Below, piece by piece: positions 31,511-43,430 of a stretch of DNA of 64,000 nt. Location: contig NC_069094.1 in the NCBI RefSeq assembly GCF_947172395.1, positions 7,492,292-7,556,291 on the forward strand, given 5' to 3'. The notes beneath the pieces were generated by a model, which worked only from the letters and a program-made list of their open reading frames with translations, was not told where the DNA came from and searched no databases. Source of the stretch: Bicyclus anynana (Eukaryota > Arthropoda > Insecta > Lepidoptera > Nymphalidae). How positions within the stretch are numbered: position 1 is the first letter of the stretch; each line of letters starts with the position of its first letter. Position numbers and translations under genes: made by a program.

Positions 31511-34500
31511 TAGAAGATAATCAAAATATAAAATCAGATATAAATACATATACATACATTTTTAAACGACTTCAAAAAAAAGGAGTTTATCAATTCGTTG
31601 GAATCTTTTTATATTTATTTATTTATTTTATTTTGCTGTGTAAATAATCAATAGAGAAATTATTATACAACAAATATATCCATAATCATTCACAAAACAA
31701 ATAACGGTATATTAGTCGTCATAACACTACTATACTATAATACTATCTAAAATATTATCGATAACACCGGCCGACAAATGAATACTTTTTGAACGTTGTT
31801 TTGATTTCAGTAAAAATTATCAGTAATTTATAGTATTTTGAACACAAAAATACCTGCACAATTACTCTATCACATCAATTTTTTTTTACAAAAAGGAAAA
31901 CAAATTTTACTTTAAAAGCTTCTAACATACAGCAAAAATAACAATATCTGTATGATTGTCTTGCTTTCACTATATCATAGGTAGTACCAAAAGGTAGAGA
32001 TTGTCTTTTGCTGTATGTCCAGTGTCCACTGCCTTAATTGTTCAACACGATTAGTACACACTGCAGAGTCCACGATTTTATTTGTATTTTGAAGTCAAAA
32101 TAAGCTACATATTTATTATACATATTTTCCACAAATTTTTCAGTTTTTGCTTAGAATCATAAAGTTTCAACAAATGTAACAAAATATATCTGGACTATTG
32201 TGACACTTTATAGAAGACGTTATGTTTATCAGACGTTTTCCAACAACAAAAAAAAACCATTAACTAAAATATATATATATTTTTTTTTAAAACAAAGGCA
32301 CTATAACAGCTTATTTCCACGAAACGCGTTACAAATAGGTGTGTCGTTGTTATAACTGAAGTAATTTCTCATGAGAGGTTGCTTAATTCAAAGAAAGAGT
32401 GCCAAAACTCGAAAATTTCACTGAAAAATCAAAACTAGCGAATATATTAATTTTACTAAAAATCTGATGTGATATGATAAAATTAGGTCTGATTTCGTAA
32501 TCAGCACTACAAAATCAGTAGAAAAAAAATAATTATATCTTGGACAACGAAAATCGTGTCGGCCTGTGTAATACATCTATCCTTATATTAAAATTTTACC
32601 AAAACACAAATCGTCATCAGTAAGTCATAATTAATGAATAACATCATGGATGTGAGCAAATATTTAAAATATATGTATATATGATATCAAAACTAATAAA
32701 TCTCAATATAATACATAATTATAATATCATCATATCATAAATAAAAATACTAAATTTAAATCGTGTGTTATCAATACATAGTGTAACTTCTCTCATCTTT
32801 GTGATTTGGGTCAACTGTCGAATAGGGCTGTGTTCAACCCGATGATTATCATGAGAATCTCATATATCCCATATTCATCAATCAATATCCATGCATATCG
32901 GATCTGTAATCAAATATTTTCACACAGTATCACATAGCTCAGTCACTTAATCGTTCAGATAAATATCATACTTGTTTGACAAATAATTTAATTTAACATA
33001 ACTAGCATACCTAGCATCCAAGAGAAAATCAGTCTATAATTGAATGAACCTTAAACCCGGTACATAAAATGAAATAAAATGTTAAACATGTGTTAATCTA
33101 TCAATTTACTTTAATTCAGACAAAAGACTCTTTCTCTTAAAGAAATGCTTTTTTTTTAATGATAATAAAGACTTCTTGAAAATATTGCGATTTATGATTG
33201 TAATAATTTTAGTATGTAATCCAATCCTAGTAGTTATCACTAGAGAAGAAAAGATGATATTTGACTATGTATTGTATAATTACCTTCAGACCACCCCCTT
33301 TTTTGTAATAATAGTAGCATAAACCTGTCTTAGACCAGACCACCCCCTTTGTTATATACCTCTAGTTTGCTATCAGAGGTTTTACCTATCCATTAATTTT
33401 AGTATATTCTTTTTTTTTAATTCTGTTAAATTTCTTTTTTTTTTTTTTTTGGCTATATCCATTAATTATTTTACTGATGTAATGATTTAAATCTCTATAT
33501 TGATTCATACTTGATGCAGACCACCCGTCAGTTGCATGCAGGTACCAACAACTCGGTGGCGTGCACTTTGTAGATGCACAAATGTACTGACTACCCTAAG
33601 GACCCAATACAAATCTATATTCAAAACCTATACCCTTAATATGTTGGACAAGGAATTTTCTAATTTTTTTTTTTTTTTTTTTGTACCTTTAGAGTACTAG
33701 TATACCCTAGTTAAAACCTTATGCACATATCATTGTAACCATCCGAATATATAATTCTAACCACAACCCCATAATAATTACTAATTTTCATAATTATACA
33801 AAATGTTGCAATCTAATAAAATGCTAGAAATAAATAAATGAGACATGGATTAAATACACTAGTGTATCTGCAAATAATAAACTGATTGATTGAATCTAAA
33901 ACAACAGCAATAGTATGATTAATTTACTTGTATGTAGAATCTATACATCTTCACATGACCATTAATGAAAAGAGAGCCCAACGTCACCCACCCACAAAAC
34001 TGACAAAATATGTCTTAGAAAAATATTTTACAACCTATTTATGGCAATCTGTGTCTCTTTACTTGAAGTCCATACAGACTGGGCTCTAAGACAATTTGTG
34101 ATCAATGATATTATTATAATTAATTATTTATTACTCAATTGTCACACAAGTAACTTTTTAATATCACCCTAAAAAAAATCTCCAATTTAATTAATTATAA
34201 GATTTCATTAAGATGAATATCATAATATCTCTTAGTATTCTTGTAGATAGGCCGAATATAATAATATTCATGGATAAGAATCATTTACTGTGTTGCTACA
34301 AATTGTTAATAAATGTTCTATACTAAATAGGCCGAAGGCATGTTGTCAACGCTTGAATAGTTAGATAGATTTTCAAACATAACTACAAATTTATTTTTCA
34401 AGAAATCTATCAATCCAATTTCTTAAAAGATTTAAAAAATTTATATTAAGTACATACAGTAATCTACATAATGATATGTCTAAGCAAATCCTATCTGAAA

Positions 34501-35557
34501 ATATTGTAATAGCTGTCTCAAAACTTGTTATCAGGTACCTACATCAAGGCATATAATAATACTTGAACCATTACATAACACTTCATATATTTTTAATTTT
34601 TATGTTATTCAGTCATAAAAAACTCACATATAATAAATGTATAGTTTGAAGTTACAGGCACAAAAAAAAACAATATTTTAGTTAATTCATTTTAGTTCCA
34701 TGTCAGCAACGGATGTAATGTAGTTCTATAATTAAGATTTCTCAATATTATATTATGCCAGCGTCCTACATCCTAACAACCCTAGAGTGGTCTGTCTTCA
34801 TACGTTAATTTCTTGAGCAGTGTGTATGTGTGTGTGTGTGTGTGTGTACTTTTCACTTAAATGATTTTGGTTTCCTAGATATAGTCATCTAACAAAAATG
34901 TTTTGACAATAAGCCAGACAAACTGACAACCTATCAACCATACTTAGTTTCACCTAGTGATTATTTATTCTTTGTAATTTTATTTCATATTAGTCACAAC
35001 TGAATAATTTATGAGGCTGTTTAATCAAAATAATAAAACTCACCAGACACCTAGTTTAATATATTTAGACATCATTGGTATTTCTCATCCGTCAAACCAA
35101 CAGGATTCCATCTCATATAACTCTGCAGCTAACACCACACATGCATCTTTGTATTTTGTTATTAATTTACACGTTCTTCTCTGTTCTCTCGCAGTTTTCC
35201 AAATAATATCCTCTTATGAGTGCTGTTGGATTGTTTGACTGTTTTGCTCATAAATATCGTCAACATGGTATAAGTGTGTTACGTTTACGTTTCTTCATTC
35301 TTGTTAGATATTGTAAGCATCGACAACCGACATCGCATAAATACTTTTACCGGGACCAGTGCGGCGTGCGTCCCATAGCCGTCAGTGGTATACATACTTA
35401 ATGGTTGTACACACGTATGATTTTTATCGCATTTCTCGTAATGTAAACCACTGTTTTCCCAAATTCACACTTCATTTAAATGCCGTTACATTTTCTTTCT
35501 GTAGATCGACTTTAATGTAGGTAATGACATCGTGTTCGTAGGTACTCTCACTTCTGA
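31511..35557. other. AT-rich non-coding interior of the LTR element
   Basis: No SINE, LINE or Helitron word occurs in this 4 kb, in contrast to the surrounding DNA. It has poly(T) runs near 33431 and 33663, three AGACCACCC words (33290, 33344, 33520) and a (GT)n tract at 34822-34848. The small frames at 35011 and 35216 have no recognisable domain. Confidence 0.6.
34822..34848. repeat. (GT)n microsatellite
   Basis: About thirteen GT units, interrupted once by TATG, inside the LTR-flanked element. Confidence 0.9.
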
Positions 35558-35862
35558 TAATAACAATGGAATAAAATAACACAAGCTGGAATGTATAAAC
35601 TGTATTTCAAATAACTTATTACTCATTCTTAAACAAATCGTTACTTTGGTAGATGGATAATACATTAATTAAATTTACTTCACGCCACTTAATCACATGT
35701 CCGCCTCTTTTTCATAGAGTATATACCACAATACCAAACCAACCTCAGAATAAAACCATAATCATTAATAAACAGTACAGATTAAAACATTTATCTGGAA
35801 GAAGGAGTTTTTATATGTTGTCTTATGTATTTATAATTATTTAAATAATTAAAAATCTAACA
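35558..35862 (-). repeat. Long terminal repeat, right copy
   Basis: 305 bp in the same orientation as the left copy with one substitution. It ends at ATCTAACA, followed by the CGTT duplication and unrelated sequence ATTACAGCTGTTTCGG. Confidence 0.85.
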
Positions 35863-35866
35863 CGTT

Positions 35867-36859
35867 ATTACAGCTGTTTCGGTAAAATTTTGCTTATTTT
35901 TGCTGCAGCATCGCTGTATTGGATTTGAAGGGCATTGACACTTTTTAAAATTACGAAAAACAGAAATCAAAAATAAAGCTATTTCATACATTTTGTATGT
36001 AATAGGTACTTAGTGCTTCTTTAAAGCTTATTTGTACACTTTAAAAGTAATAGGTAGCCTACAGTGGCGAAGGATGGAATTTTGACGAAGAAAATTCATA
36101 CCGCTTGTAGCAAACTTCGAATTCTCATACATCCTTACATATATATAGTGAATATATAATATATATGTATGGATATTAAAAGGTAATCCGGTGGGAATCG
36201 GCTTGTATGACTCTTCGCCGGTGGAAGCTTATATAGCTATTAGTTTTACCTACTATAGTTATAGTTAGAGACTAAATAATTCAGTGATAACTGATAAGAG
36301 TGGTCGGACTCATCACCGAAGGGTCCATCATCATCGATCCTCGCCCAGTTGGTCTATTATCGTACCCATTCCTAATACAGTCTTTCCCGACTAGTTGGAG
36401 GGGAATTGAAATATTGGTCATATTTAAAAGACATGGCAAATACAAAAATAAAAGTTATGTGTAGGATTTTCAAAGGTAATAAAATTATGATAACAGGAAG
36501 GCTTCGTGGCATGAATGAACCGGGTCTTACGTACACACGAGCCCATAAATTACAATTTATGTAACACCATACACGTCGGGTATTACCGTTTTAACCGGAT
36601 TTATCCTACATAGTTCAAAATGAAAAGTTTTTGGCGCAACAATCTAGGTATTACCTATGTTGTATATACTGGCAGTTTCATAGTATTTATGTGTGTAAAA
36701 AGTGTATAAATATTTAATTTTTAAATAGGTGACTCTATTGATCCATCCATTTTTATTATTTTTTTCAAATCTTATAAAATAAATGCGCAAGGTACAAACA
36801 TAATATTTTGCAAGAAGATAGTTTATAGTTAGAAGGTGTCGTGATACAGTGTGATCGGT
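35867..36859. other. Non-coding stretch with repeat scraps
   Basis: 36340-36420 reads TATCGTACCCATTCCTAATA, CAGTCTTTCCCGACTAGTTG and AATATTGGTCATATTT, a frequent lepidopteran repeat type. 36110-36180 is rich in ATATATA. The rest is unassigned. Confidence 0.45.
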
Positions 36860-36923
36860 TGATATTGCGACAGGGCCGGACTAAGGAGGTCTAAGAGCGA
36901 AGGAAGTCGTGGGCGTCCGCTAG
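36860..36923 (+). mobile_element. Helitron-like 3' end, type C
   Basis: GGCCGGACTAAGGAGGTCTA, then AGAGCGAAGGAAGTCGTGGG and CGTCCGCTAG plus T. It matches the minus-strand fragment at 16616-16700. Confidence 0.65.
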
Positions 36924-37565
36924 TAAATAATAATTTAAAGCAACATGTATTTCTACCTAAAGGTTTTATCTTTTTTTTAACAACAAAATATTAGCATTTA
37001 TAATTTTATATAAGTATTTGCTTACTCTAGGGAATCTATAATTTAAATATTTATTGAGATAATGATGTTTGAATTTTATTTTGTACTAAAGTTACTTACC
37101 GACCAGTAATTAATATTAACTCTCCGTTTTTGTAAATAAATGACAAGGGACAAAATTACTTCCGAGACTGCTGTCAGTTTTTTCATCTAAGTAGGTATAG
37201 CTCCGAGAGTTTTAAGTGGTTTTAACTTGGTTGGGTGGTACTTTAACGTAAATGACTAGGTATAATGTAAAGTTTGATTTTGAGTTTCATTACCAGCTTA
37301 TTTTAAAAGTCCACTACAATGTCAGGCCTCCCTACATAAATAGGAAAGGGGATATGAAGCTTCGACCCACCACGCTGCTGCGATATGGGTTTGCGGACTT
37401 AGGATGATAATTTAATCTCTTTTACCTGGACTCGAACCTACGACTTCGTAAACTGAAACGATATAGGCTATGGTATATTGAAGTAAAAAATACTATTCCA
37501 GATTATCTTTCTCAGTGCCAAGGTAGATGTCTGAAATAAGGCCCACTTTTCAGAACGACACAGAA
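36924..37565. other. Non-coding spacer
   Basis: 37362-37450 contains CGACCCACCACGCTGCTGCG and TGGACTCGAACCTACGACTT, an old fragment of a further tRNA-like repeat. Otherwise unassigned. Confidence 0.45.
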
Positions 37566-37950
37566 ATGAAAAATGTACTAAAATCTTATATAAGTACCAC
37601 AAGTACTCGTATTTTACTAGATTACTCCAATATTCTCTAACAAAGAAAATTTCATTATTTTCACACCGATTTTAGTGATTATATATATACTCTTTGATGT
37701 GTATTTCACTGATTGTCAGTTGTCTTTGCAAACGCGAGCTGTCAATGTCAAAGCCAATCAATGAATGATATGTCATTGTCAAATATCATTTTATAACATA
37801 ATTTGATTATAGGTGTCAAGTTAGTGTCAAATCCATAATAAAACTGCCGCCTGCCAGGTAGACACAGATAATCCAATGAATTTTATGTCATAGGGATACG
37901 AATCATTGCTCATTTAAAACAAGTAATTAAATAATCAATTCAAATATAGG
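37566..37950 (+). repeat. Repeat family R6, copy 1
   Basis: GAAAAATGTACTAAAATCTT, GTATTTCACTGATTGTCAGT, TCTTTGCAAACGCGAGCTGT and GTGTCAAGTTAGTGTCAAAT recur in the same order at 51318-51700. Short inverted words (AATGACATATCATTC and complement) occur in the middle. No coding capacity; class unknown. Confidence 0.7.
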
Positions 37951-38651
37951 TTTTTTAGAAAATTGGCCTCATGAGTTCTTTCTACTTGTCTTAATTTATG
38001 GTAAATTTTCAGCTCTGTGTCATTTGTATAATTTAGGCCCGAGTTTGTATGGAGATTGGGTTTCATCTTTCATCCAGATTTATTTAGCCCTTATAAAATA
38101 AAAAGTATAATTAGCCTAGGGTTACCAACATTTCTTAAGAAAAATAAAGTATTTTTCAGATTTAGCTATAAAAAATAAAGAACGGTCAAAGAAAATATAG
38201 CACGTATTTTATGGAATAAGGAAAAAAAAACATTTATAAAAACTATATCTATTTGCGTTTTTCCTTCAAAACAAGACCATAATACAATACTATATATTAT
38301 AGTACGGTTGGCAACCCTAAACTAGCCCGACCGTGACTGTGTATTATGTATTCTTGTTTATATTTAACAATAACAAGGTATGCAAATTTAATGTTATGTA
38401 TACTTACATTAGCAAAAGAAAACAAAGCCTTAGAAAACAGAGCATTAGAAAACCCTCTTATTTTGAGACTTAAGTTGATAATCTTTCGTTATTAACTTTT
38501 TAACGTTTCGTTACCAAGCACAATGCGTTTGAGAAAGCTAACTGGCAATTTATATCCATAACGCTACTGATTTGAATGTTGTCTTTTTGTTTTGTTGCTT
38601 AATATAATAACTTTTATTGTATTAAATGCTTTGTTACTGAACAACATTTTT
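37951..38651. other. Non-coding spacer
   Basis: AT-rich and unassigned. Confidence 0.45.
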
Positions 38652-38951
38652 GACGGCCTCCGTGGCGCAGTGGATTTACAAAACGGAGGTCTTGGGTTCG
38701 ATCCCCGGCTGGGCAAATTGAGATTTTCTTAATTGGTCCAGGTCTGGCTGGTGGGAGGCTTCGTCCGTGGCTAGTTACCACCCTACCGGCAAGCGATTTA
38801 GCGTTCCGGTGCGATGCCGTGTAGAAACCGAAAGGGGTGTGGATTTTCATCCTCCTCCTTACAAGTTAGCCCGCTTCCATCTAAGACTACATCATCACTT
38901 AGCATCAGGTGAGATTGTAGTCAAGGGCTTGTTGTTAACAATAAAAAAAAA
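38652..38951 (+). repeat. SINE family 1, full length with deletions
   Basis: Head GACGGCCTCCGTGGCGCAGT with the ten bases between the boxes shortened (GTGGATTTACAAAACGG), B box GGTTCGATCCC, and a body missing the CAAAGACGTACCGCC segment. It ends in poly(A). The overlapping 83- and 78-codon frames are shadows. Confidence 0.86.
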
Positions 38952-39014
38952 GAGCAAGTATATCAAATCTATCAATTATCAAATTCCAGTTCAAATCAGA
39001 AAGAGAGTTCGAAT

Positions 39015-39104
39015 TTAGGCTACAAAATCCCGGAAAATGTATGTATCCTGCAGGATTTATAAAAAACTAAATTTTATACGGACAAAATCGTGGGCGTCAG
39101 CTAG
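39015..39104 (+). mobile_element. Helitron-like 3' half, upstream member of a pair
   Basis: GGCTACAAAATCCCGGAAAA, TTATAAAAAACTAAATTTTA and CGTGGGCGTCAGCTAG correspond to the second half of the type-A element. Its CTAG end at 39101-39104 is immediately followed by the TC start of the next copy. Confidence 0.75.
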
Positions 39105-39329
39105 TCCTACTAATATTATAAACGAGAAAGTTTGTATGGATGTTTGTTTAGATACTTGTTACTCTTTAACGTCGGAACTACTGAACCGATTTGGCTGAAA
39201 TTTTGAATGGAAATAGATTTTACTCTGGATTAACACATAGGCTACTTTTGATCCCGGAAAAATCCATGGTTCCCGAGGGATTTGTGAAAAACTAAATTTC
39301 ACGCGGACGAAGCCGCGGGCGTCCGCTAG
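39105..39329 (+). mobile_element. Helitron-like element type A, full length
   Basis: It starts TCCTACTAATATTATAAACG and ends GCGGACGAAGCCGCGGGCGT then CCGCTAG, with host T next. The end hairpin pairs GCGGACG with CGTCCGC. At 225 bp with few apparent defects, it serves as the reference for the family here. Confidence 0.85.
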
Positions 39330-39663
39330 TTATAGTTAAACAACACCACATTAAACTGCTCCGTCTGTTTTGCTTTACGTCGAAAATGCCGTCGGCATTA
39401 CCAGCTAAGTGCGTAATATTTTAATGTGGTCGGTTTAAGATTTAAGAGATGAGGACAACAAGGCCGCACGAAGAAAATTTAATTTCGCAAAATCTCCGTA
39501 AAGTGATTACATCGTCGTCGGCACCGCGCGTTTCAAAATGAGGTTTATGAAGTGACAAATTTACACTGATTTTAATTTGTCTCACTAAAATTAACTTCTA
39601 GAAATTGTTTACATTTTTTAGGGTTTCGTATCTTAAAAAGATTGTATTGGTAGTAGTCATCTT
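39330..39663. other. Non-coding spacer
   Basis: Unassigned, no repeat family recognised. Confidence 0.45.
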
Positions 39664-39932
39664 CATCGTCAACAACCCATATATAATCACTTTTGAGCAC
39701 GAGTCTCCTATCAGGATAAGAGAGGTTAGGCTAATATCCACCACGCTGGCCCAATGCGGATTGGCAGACAAAATTCTCAGGTATGCAGGTTTCCTCGCGA
39801 TGTTTTTCCTTCACTGTTTGAGACAAGTAATATTTAATTTCATAACTGTATAGTTGGAGGTGCAAGGCTTGGACCGGATTCGAATCTAGGCCGTGCCGAA
39901 GCCAGAGGTCATATCCACTGGGTTATCAAGGA
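39664..39932 (-). repeat. SINE family 2, shortened copy
   Basis: Minus strand. Tail and body are at the left (complement of GGGTTGTTGACGATG) and the head at the right. Internal deletions remove part of the CTTAATTCTCTGCG region and part of the head between the boxes. Confidence 0.8.
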
Positions 39933-40031
39933 TTGGTAGTAGTAGCCGCTGGATATTGGTGGCTTAAGATAGAGTGTGATACAAGAGATCTATGTCCGTC
40001 CAGCAGTGGACGTCCAACTTCTGATAATGAC
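39933..40031 (+). mobile_element. LINE 3' tail
   Basis: AGCCGCTGGATATTGGTGGC, AGATCTATGTCCGTCCAGCA and GTGGACGTCCAACTTCTGAT, then TGACGATGACG, match the 3' end shared by LINE copies at 52140 and 58338. It abuts the SINE head. Confidence 0.65.
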
Positions 40032-40038
40032 GATGACG

Positions 40039-40072
40039 TTCACACCAGAACATCGCTGTGTTCTGGTGTGAA
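40039..40072. repeat. 14-bp-stem hairpin
   Basis: TTCACACCAGAACA and its exact complement TGTTCTGGTGTGAA are separated by six bases. Confidence 0.85.
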
Positions 40073-40188
40073 GGGCGTGGACGATGGTGTAATTATTGAC
40101 ACAAACCTTCGCTTAAGAAAGTATTTGCATACCTAGAAAATGGTTATCTGTTTAAGTAAGCGGCGGTTTTCAAGTAGACCATGTGCAA

Positions 40189-40299
40189 TTTTTTTTTTTA
40201 ATTCTTTAGAGGTTAGCCCTTGACTACAATCGCACTGATGGCAAGTGACGATGCAATCTAAGATGGAAGCGGGCTAACTTGATAGGAGGAGGATGAAAA
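40189..40299 (-). repeat. SINE family 1, 3' fragment
   Basis: Poly(T), then complement of CAAGGGCTAACC and CAAGTTAGCCCGCTTCCATC, stopping at the CCTCCTCC block. Confidence 0.78.
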
Positions 40300-40935
40300 A
40301 TTGAGACACCTCAACTATTACTGTAAAAAGAAAAAGATACGAAGCCTTTCAAGATATCTTGGTTGTCTTATCTCACATCTGTCTGAATTTTAAGATCATT
40401 ATAATCAGGAGTAGGTTAATTAGGTCTTAAATTCATATAACATTGGCCTACCTACAATAGAGTCCAGATATATGTCGAGAAAACCTTTACCTTTCTATAA
40501 CTCTTGATCAATCAGCGTTCTCCTGAAAAATGGCAAATAAATTGATTATAAATTGGTATTGTTTGTGTTTTCCTTATTTCTACCACTAGAAACTCGTGCC
40601 AGCGATAAAATTTTGCTCATCGTCAGAAGTTATCTCAGTGTGATACATCAGAGCGATAAGGAGCGATAGGGAGCGATGCACAATAACGCCGCCGCCGCCT
40701 ACGAGGCAGATAAATCACCGCGCTCAAGTTCGCTGCCATTTATTACGAGGCTGTTGTGATTGCTTTTGTAAAAGCTACTCAAATTTGCAAATCTATCTGT
40801 GAGCCATATCTTTCATCAAAAAGCGTCGTGTTTTAAAAACGCTGTCGTGTGAACTTATACTTGGGAATGCATTTGTTGTTTTTCAACGCTATTTTAAATC
40901 CGTTAAAGAGACTCTCGTGCGAATTAGAGCTAACA
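40300..40935. other. Spacer with a unique GC-richer segment
   Basis: 40630-40745 (AGCGATAAGGAGCGATAGGG, AATAACGCCGCCGCCGCCTA, AAATCACCGCGCTCAAGTTC) matches no repeat in the window. It has no long open frame and could be a regulatory or conserved non-coding segment. Confidence 0.4.
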
Positions 40936-41229
40936 ATCGATATTCGGCTCACGGCTGAGTACAGTCTCTGAGACCAGTCTCATCGTAGAATGAGAGGGGT
41001 TGGGCTTTAGTCCAGCACTCTGGTCAAATGCGGATTGGCAGACTTCACACTCGTAGAGAATTAAGAAAATTCTCAAGTATGCAGGTTTCCTAACGAAGTT
41101 TTTTCTTCATCGTTGGAGACATGTCATAATTAATTTCTTAAAATGCATATAACTGAAAAGTTGGAGGTCATGCACCGTCCGGACCGGTCCGGACCGGATT
41201 CGAACCTACGCCCTCCGGAATCGGAGGCA
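40936..41229 (-). repeat. SINE family 2 with duplicated CCGGACC block
   Basis: Minus strand copy. Beside the B box lies GTCCGGACCGGTCCGGACCG, where the usual single GGTCCGG is present twice, making a palindrome. The terminal A-box end of the head is missing at 41229. Confidence 0.8.
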
Positions 41230-41763
41230 AAAATCGTCATCATGGAAGGGATAAGAAAATAGCGGTACCTAAAATTATGTAGTTATCTACTGGCCTATTC
41301 ACTATTTTGGTCTTTATTATCAACCTTTTAAAATAAACAACAAATCAGTCGACAAAATGTCATCTACATAGATATGATATCCACCAGTAAACACCAGATG
41401 ACATTTGTAGTTTGTATCATAATAAATATAGATGACACTAGAATGAATCGACTTGTAGTTTATTTTAATATGTCGGTAATAATAACTAAAATAGAAAATA
41501 GGCCACCTGGCCTTCATTAATAAATGTACATTTCTAAAGCACCTAATCTATCTCCAAACCACGCTTAAATTAATAATCAATACTAAATAAATTAGACGGA
41601 ATCCTAATTTGGTTTTGGTAAAGCAATAATGTAATTCCTTTGTACAGAATACCGACAGATGTTATTTGAAATCAGGCTTTAGGCTTAAATGCTTTCAATT
41701 ACAACACTAAAGCCAATGTAATTAGGCTTATGCTGTTCAATTAATAACCATTAATTAAATTCA
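41230..41763. other. Non-coding spacer
   Basis: AT-rich. Words such as AGGTGACATTTGTAGTTTG recur loosely (41345-41480), but no element could be delimited. Confidence 0.45.
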
Positions 41764-41870
41764 GAACGTTGTAGGCAACACCTGAAGATGCTCCGGTTTT
41801 GGGGTGAAACGTGCGTAGAGGATTTTCTGTCAGATCTGAGTGATGTCGCATACATTTGTGTTTCTAGTAG
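41764..41870 (+). repeat. Repeat family L4 fragment
   Basis: AACACCTGAAGATGCTCCGG, GGGGTGAAACGTGCGTAGAG and CAGATCTGAGTGATGTCGCA match 24885-24985. The CAATTGCACG start and the AATAAAT tail are absent. Confidence 0.7.
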
Positions 41871-42179
41871 TAAAAGAATTTTCATTATCGGTTCAGTAGA
41901 TTCAAAGATTACCACCTAAGATACCACAAACTTTACCACTTAATAATATTAGTGTAGGTACGAAATAAAGATTTATATGTTAAATAAAAAACGAGGACTG
42001 AGTCGGAGTCGAAGGTCGGATTGGTCGAGTGGTGGAAAAAAAGTCTGAATTTTTTTTACATAAAAACACCACGATTTTGAACGACCTGCATCAAATTGTT
42101 TTTTAATTTACTCAATTTCAATTAGTCTGTAAACTTCCCGGGAAATTCAATAATAATGATACATTCGCTGTTCGCTTCA

Positions 42180-42800
42180 AAAAGTGACGTAATATCTCCA
42201 CATTAATAAGTTTCGACAACGAACAGGGTGTTATAAATGTTTAAAATATGTCAGATATTTTAATATTTTGCAAAAAATAGAATTTTTTTATTTTTGGTAA
42301 AGTTTTGTTCCAAACATTGACGTAATATCTCCACGTTTGTTATCGCCGCTTTTAAATTTACATGTTTTTAATAAATAGTGTAGGAAATAGTAGTCTGTGA
42401 CGGATATGACGTCGTCCGATCTCGTGTTGGCTTCAGTGTACTCGAGGCGTTCGAGCCGTCCACGTCTCTTGTTGTGTAATTCTTTATGGGTTACTTGGGA
42501 TAGGCGGGGAGAGTGACTTGAGTGGAAAAGGGGAGTGTTAGTCGACAATCAAAGGTACCTTTAACCCTACACACATCGTTCACAAGTACGTGACTTCACT
42601 CACGGTCATTCTCTGCCATTCTAGGGTCTTATTTTGGTAACAGTTTGATTTGTTAATTAAGTTGTCCTGACAAGCGTTGTGAATCATAACCTTTGTTCGA
42701 CATTAGTTTTCTTATATTTGCAATCATTTTTGAGTCCTATAATACGTTAATAAGTTTCGTCAACCAACAGGGTGTTTTAAATGCTTTAAATGTTATATAT
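42180..42800. repeat. Direct repeats around a GC-rich unassigned block
   Basis: TAATAAGTTTCGACAACGAA with CAGGGTGTTATAAATG (42205-42242) recurs as TAATAAGTTTCGTCAACCAA with CAGGGTGTTTTAAATG (42748-42783). GACGTAATATCTCCAC occurs at 42186 and 42319. Between them, 42400-42620 is GC-richer; its minus strand carries an open frame containing KELHNKRRGRLERLEYTEAN and a GACCGTGAGT donor-like word. It may be a decayed transposon. Confidence 0.45.
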
Positions 42801-43430
42801 TTTTTTATTTATTTGTGAAATCGATTAAAATTATTCCCTTTCACACTCTCTCGCATTTCACCTCTTTTGATCTCATAACAAACAAATATTGCTTGAACTC
42901 AAGCAAGATTAGTACTGCATAATATAAGGGTAGGTACGTAAAGGGGTAGACGGTAGACGGTGTCAGAATGTCTCGAAAGATAACAGTGATCGATGCGCGC
43001 TGCTTTAAGCCGTCGCGCCGTAAGCTACTTTTGCTCACTGATTCTGGGCTGCCAAGTTTACTTTAAACTAAAGTTCTTACGTGCTATTTGTTATACATTT
43101 CATCAAAAGCTTTAGATTATCTTACCAACTATATAGCTGACCAGACAGATATTAACTTGTCCTGAATATTGACTTGATAAACAATGAAAGTTCTCGAGAT
43201 CTACAAAGTTTGGTTTGCTAACATACATGAGAAAACACAGTTATTTTGAAATCACACACTTAAATTTAATTTATAACACATTTGCTCGTAAAGTATCGCT
43301 TGTTTCACCAATTTCAATATCTTAAAGTATCTCATTACGCACATGTGCCGTAATGTAATGTAATGTAAAGTAAAATGCACATGTGCCGTAATGTAATATA
43401 TATAAAACCTTTATCATCCGCCTAAAAACA

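Larger units (their letters stand above)
28923..35862 (-). mobile_element. LTR-flanked element without detectable genes (LARD-like)
   Basis: Two 305-bp direct repeats bound 6,330 bp of AT-rich DNA. A 4-bp duplication, CGTT, lies at 28919-28922 and 35863-35866. Read on the minus strand the repeats begin TGTTAGATTT, fitting the usual TG start of an LTR, so minus is the likely orientation. The repeats differ at one base (29198 G, 35833 A), implying recent insertion. No gag, protease, reverse transcriptase or integrase frame exists, and I see no convincing primer-binding site or polypurine tract. Best described as a large non-coding retrotransposon derivative. Confidence 0.7.

Noticed and set aside
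42968..43066. 32-codon plus frame MSRKITVIDARCFKPSRRKL...
   Set aside because: Decent start context but no conservation evidence, no splice signals and short enough to arise by chance.
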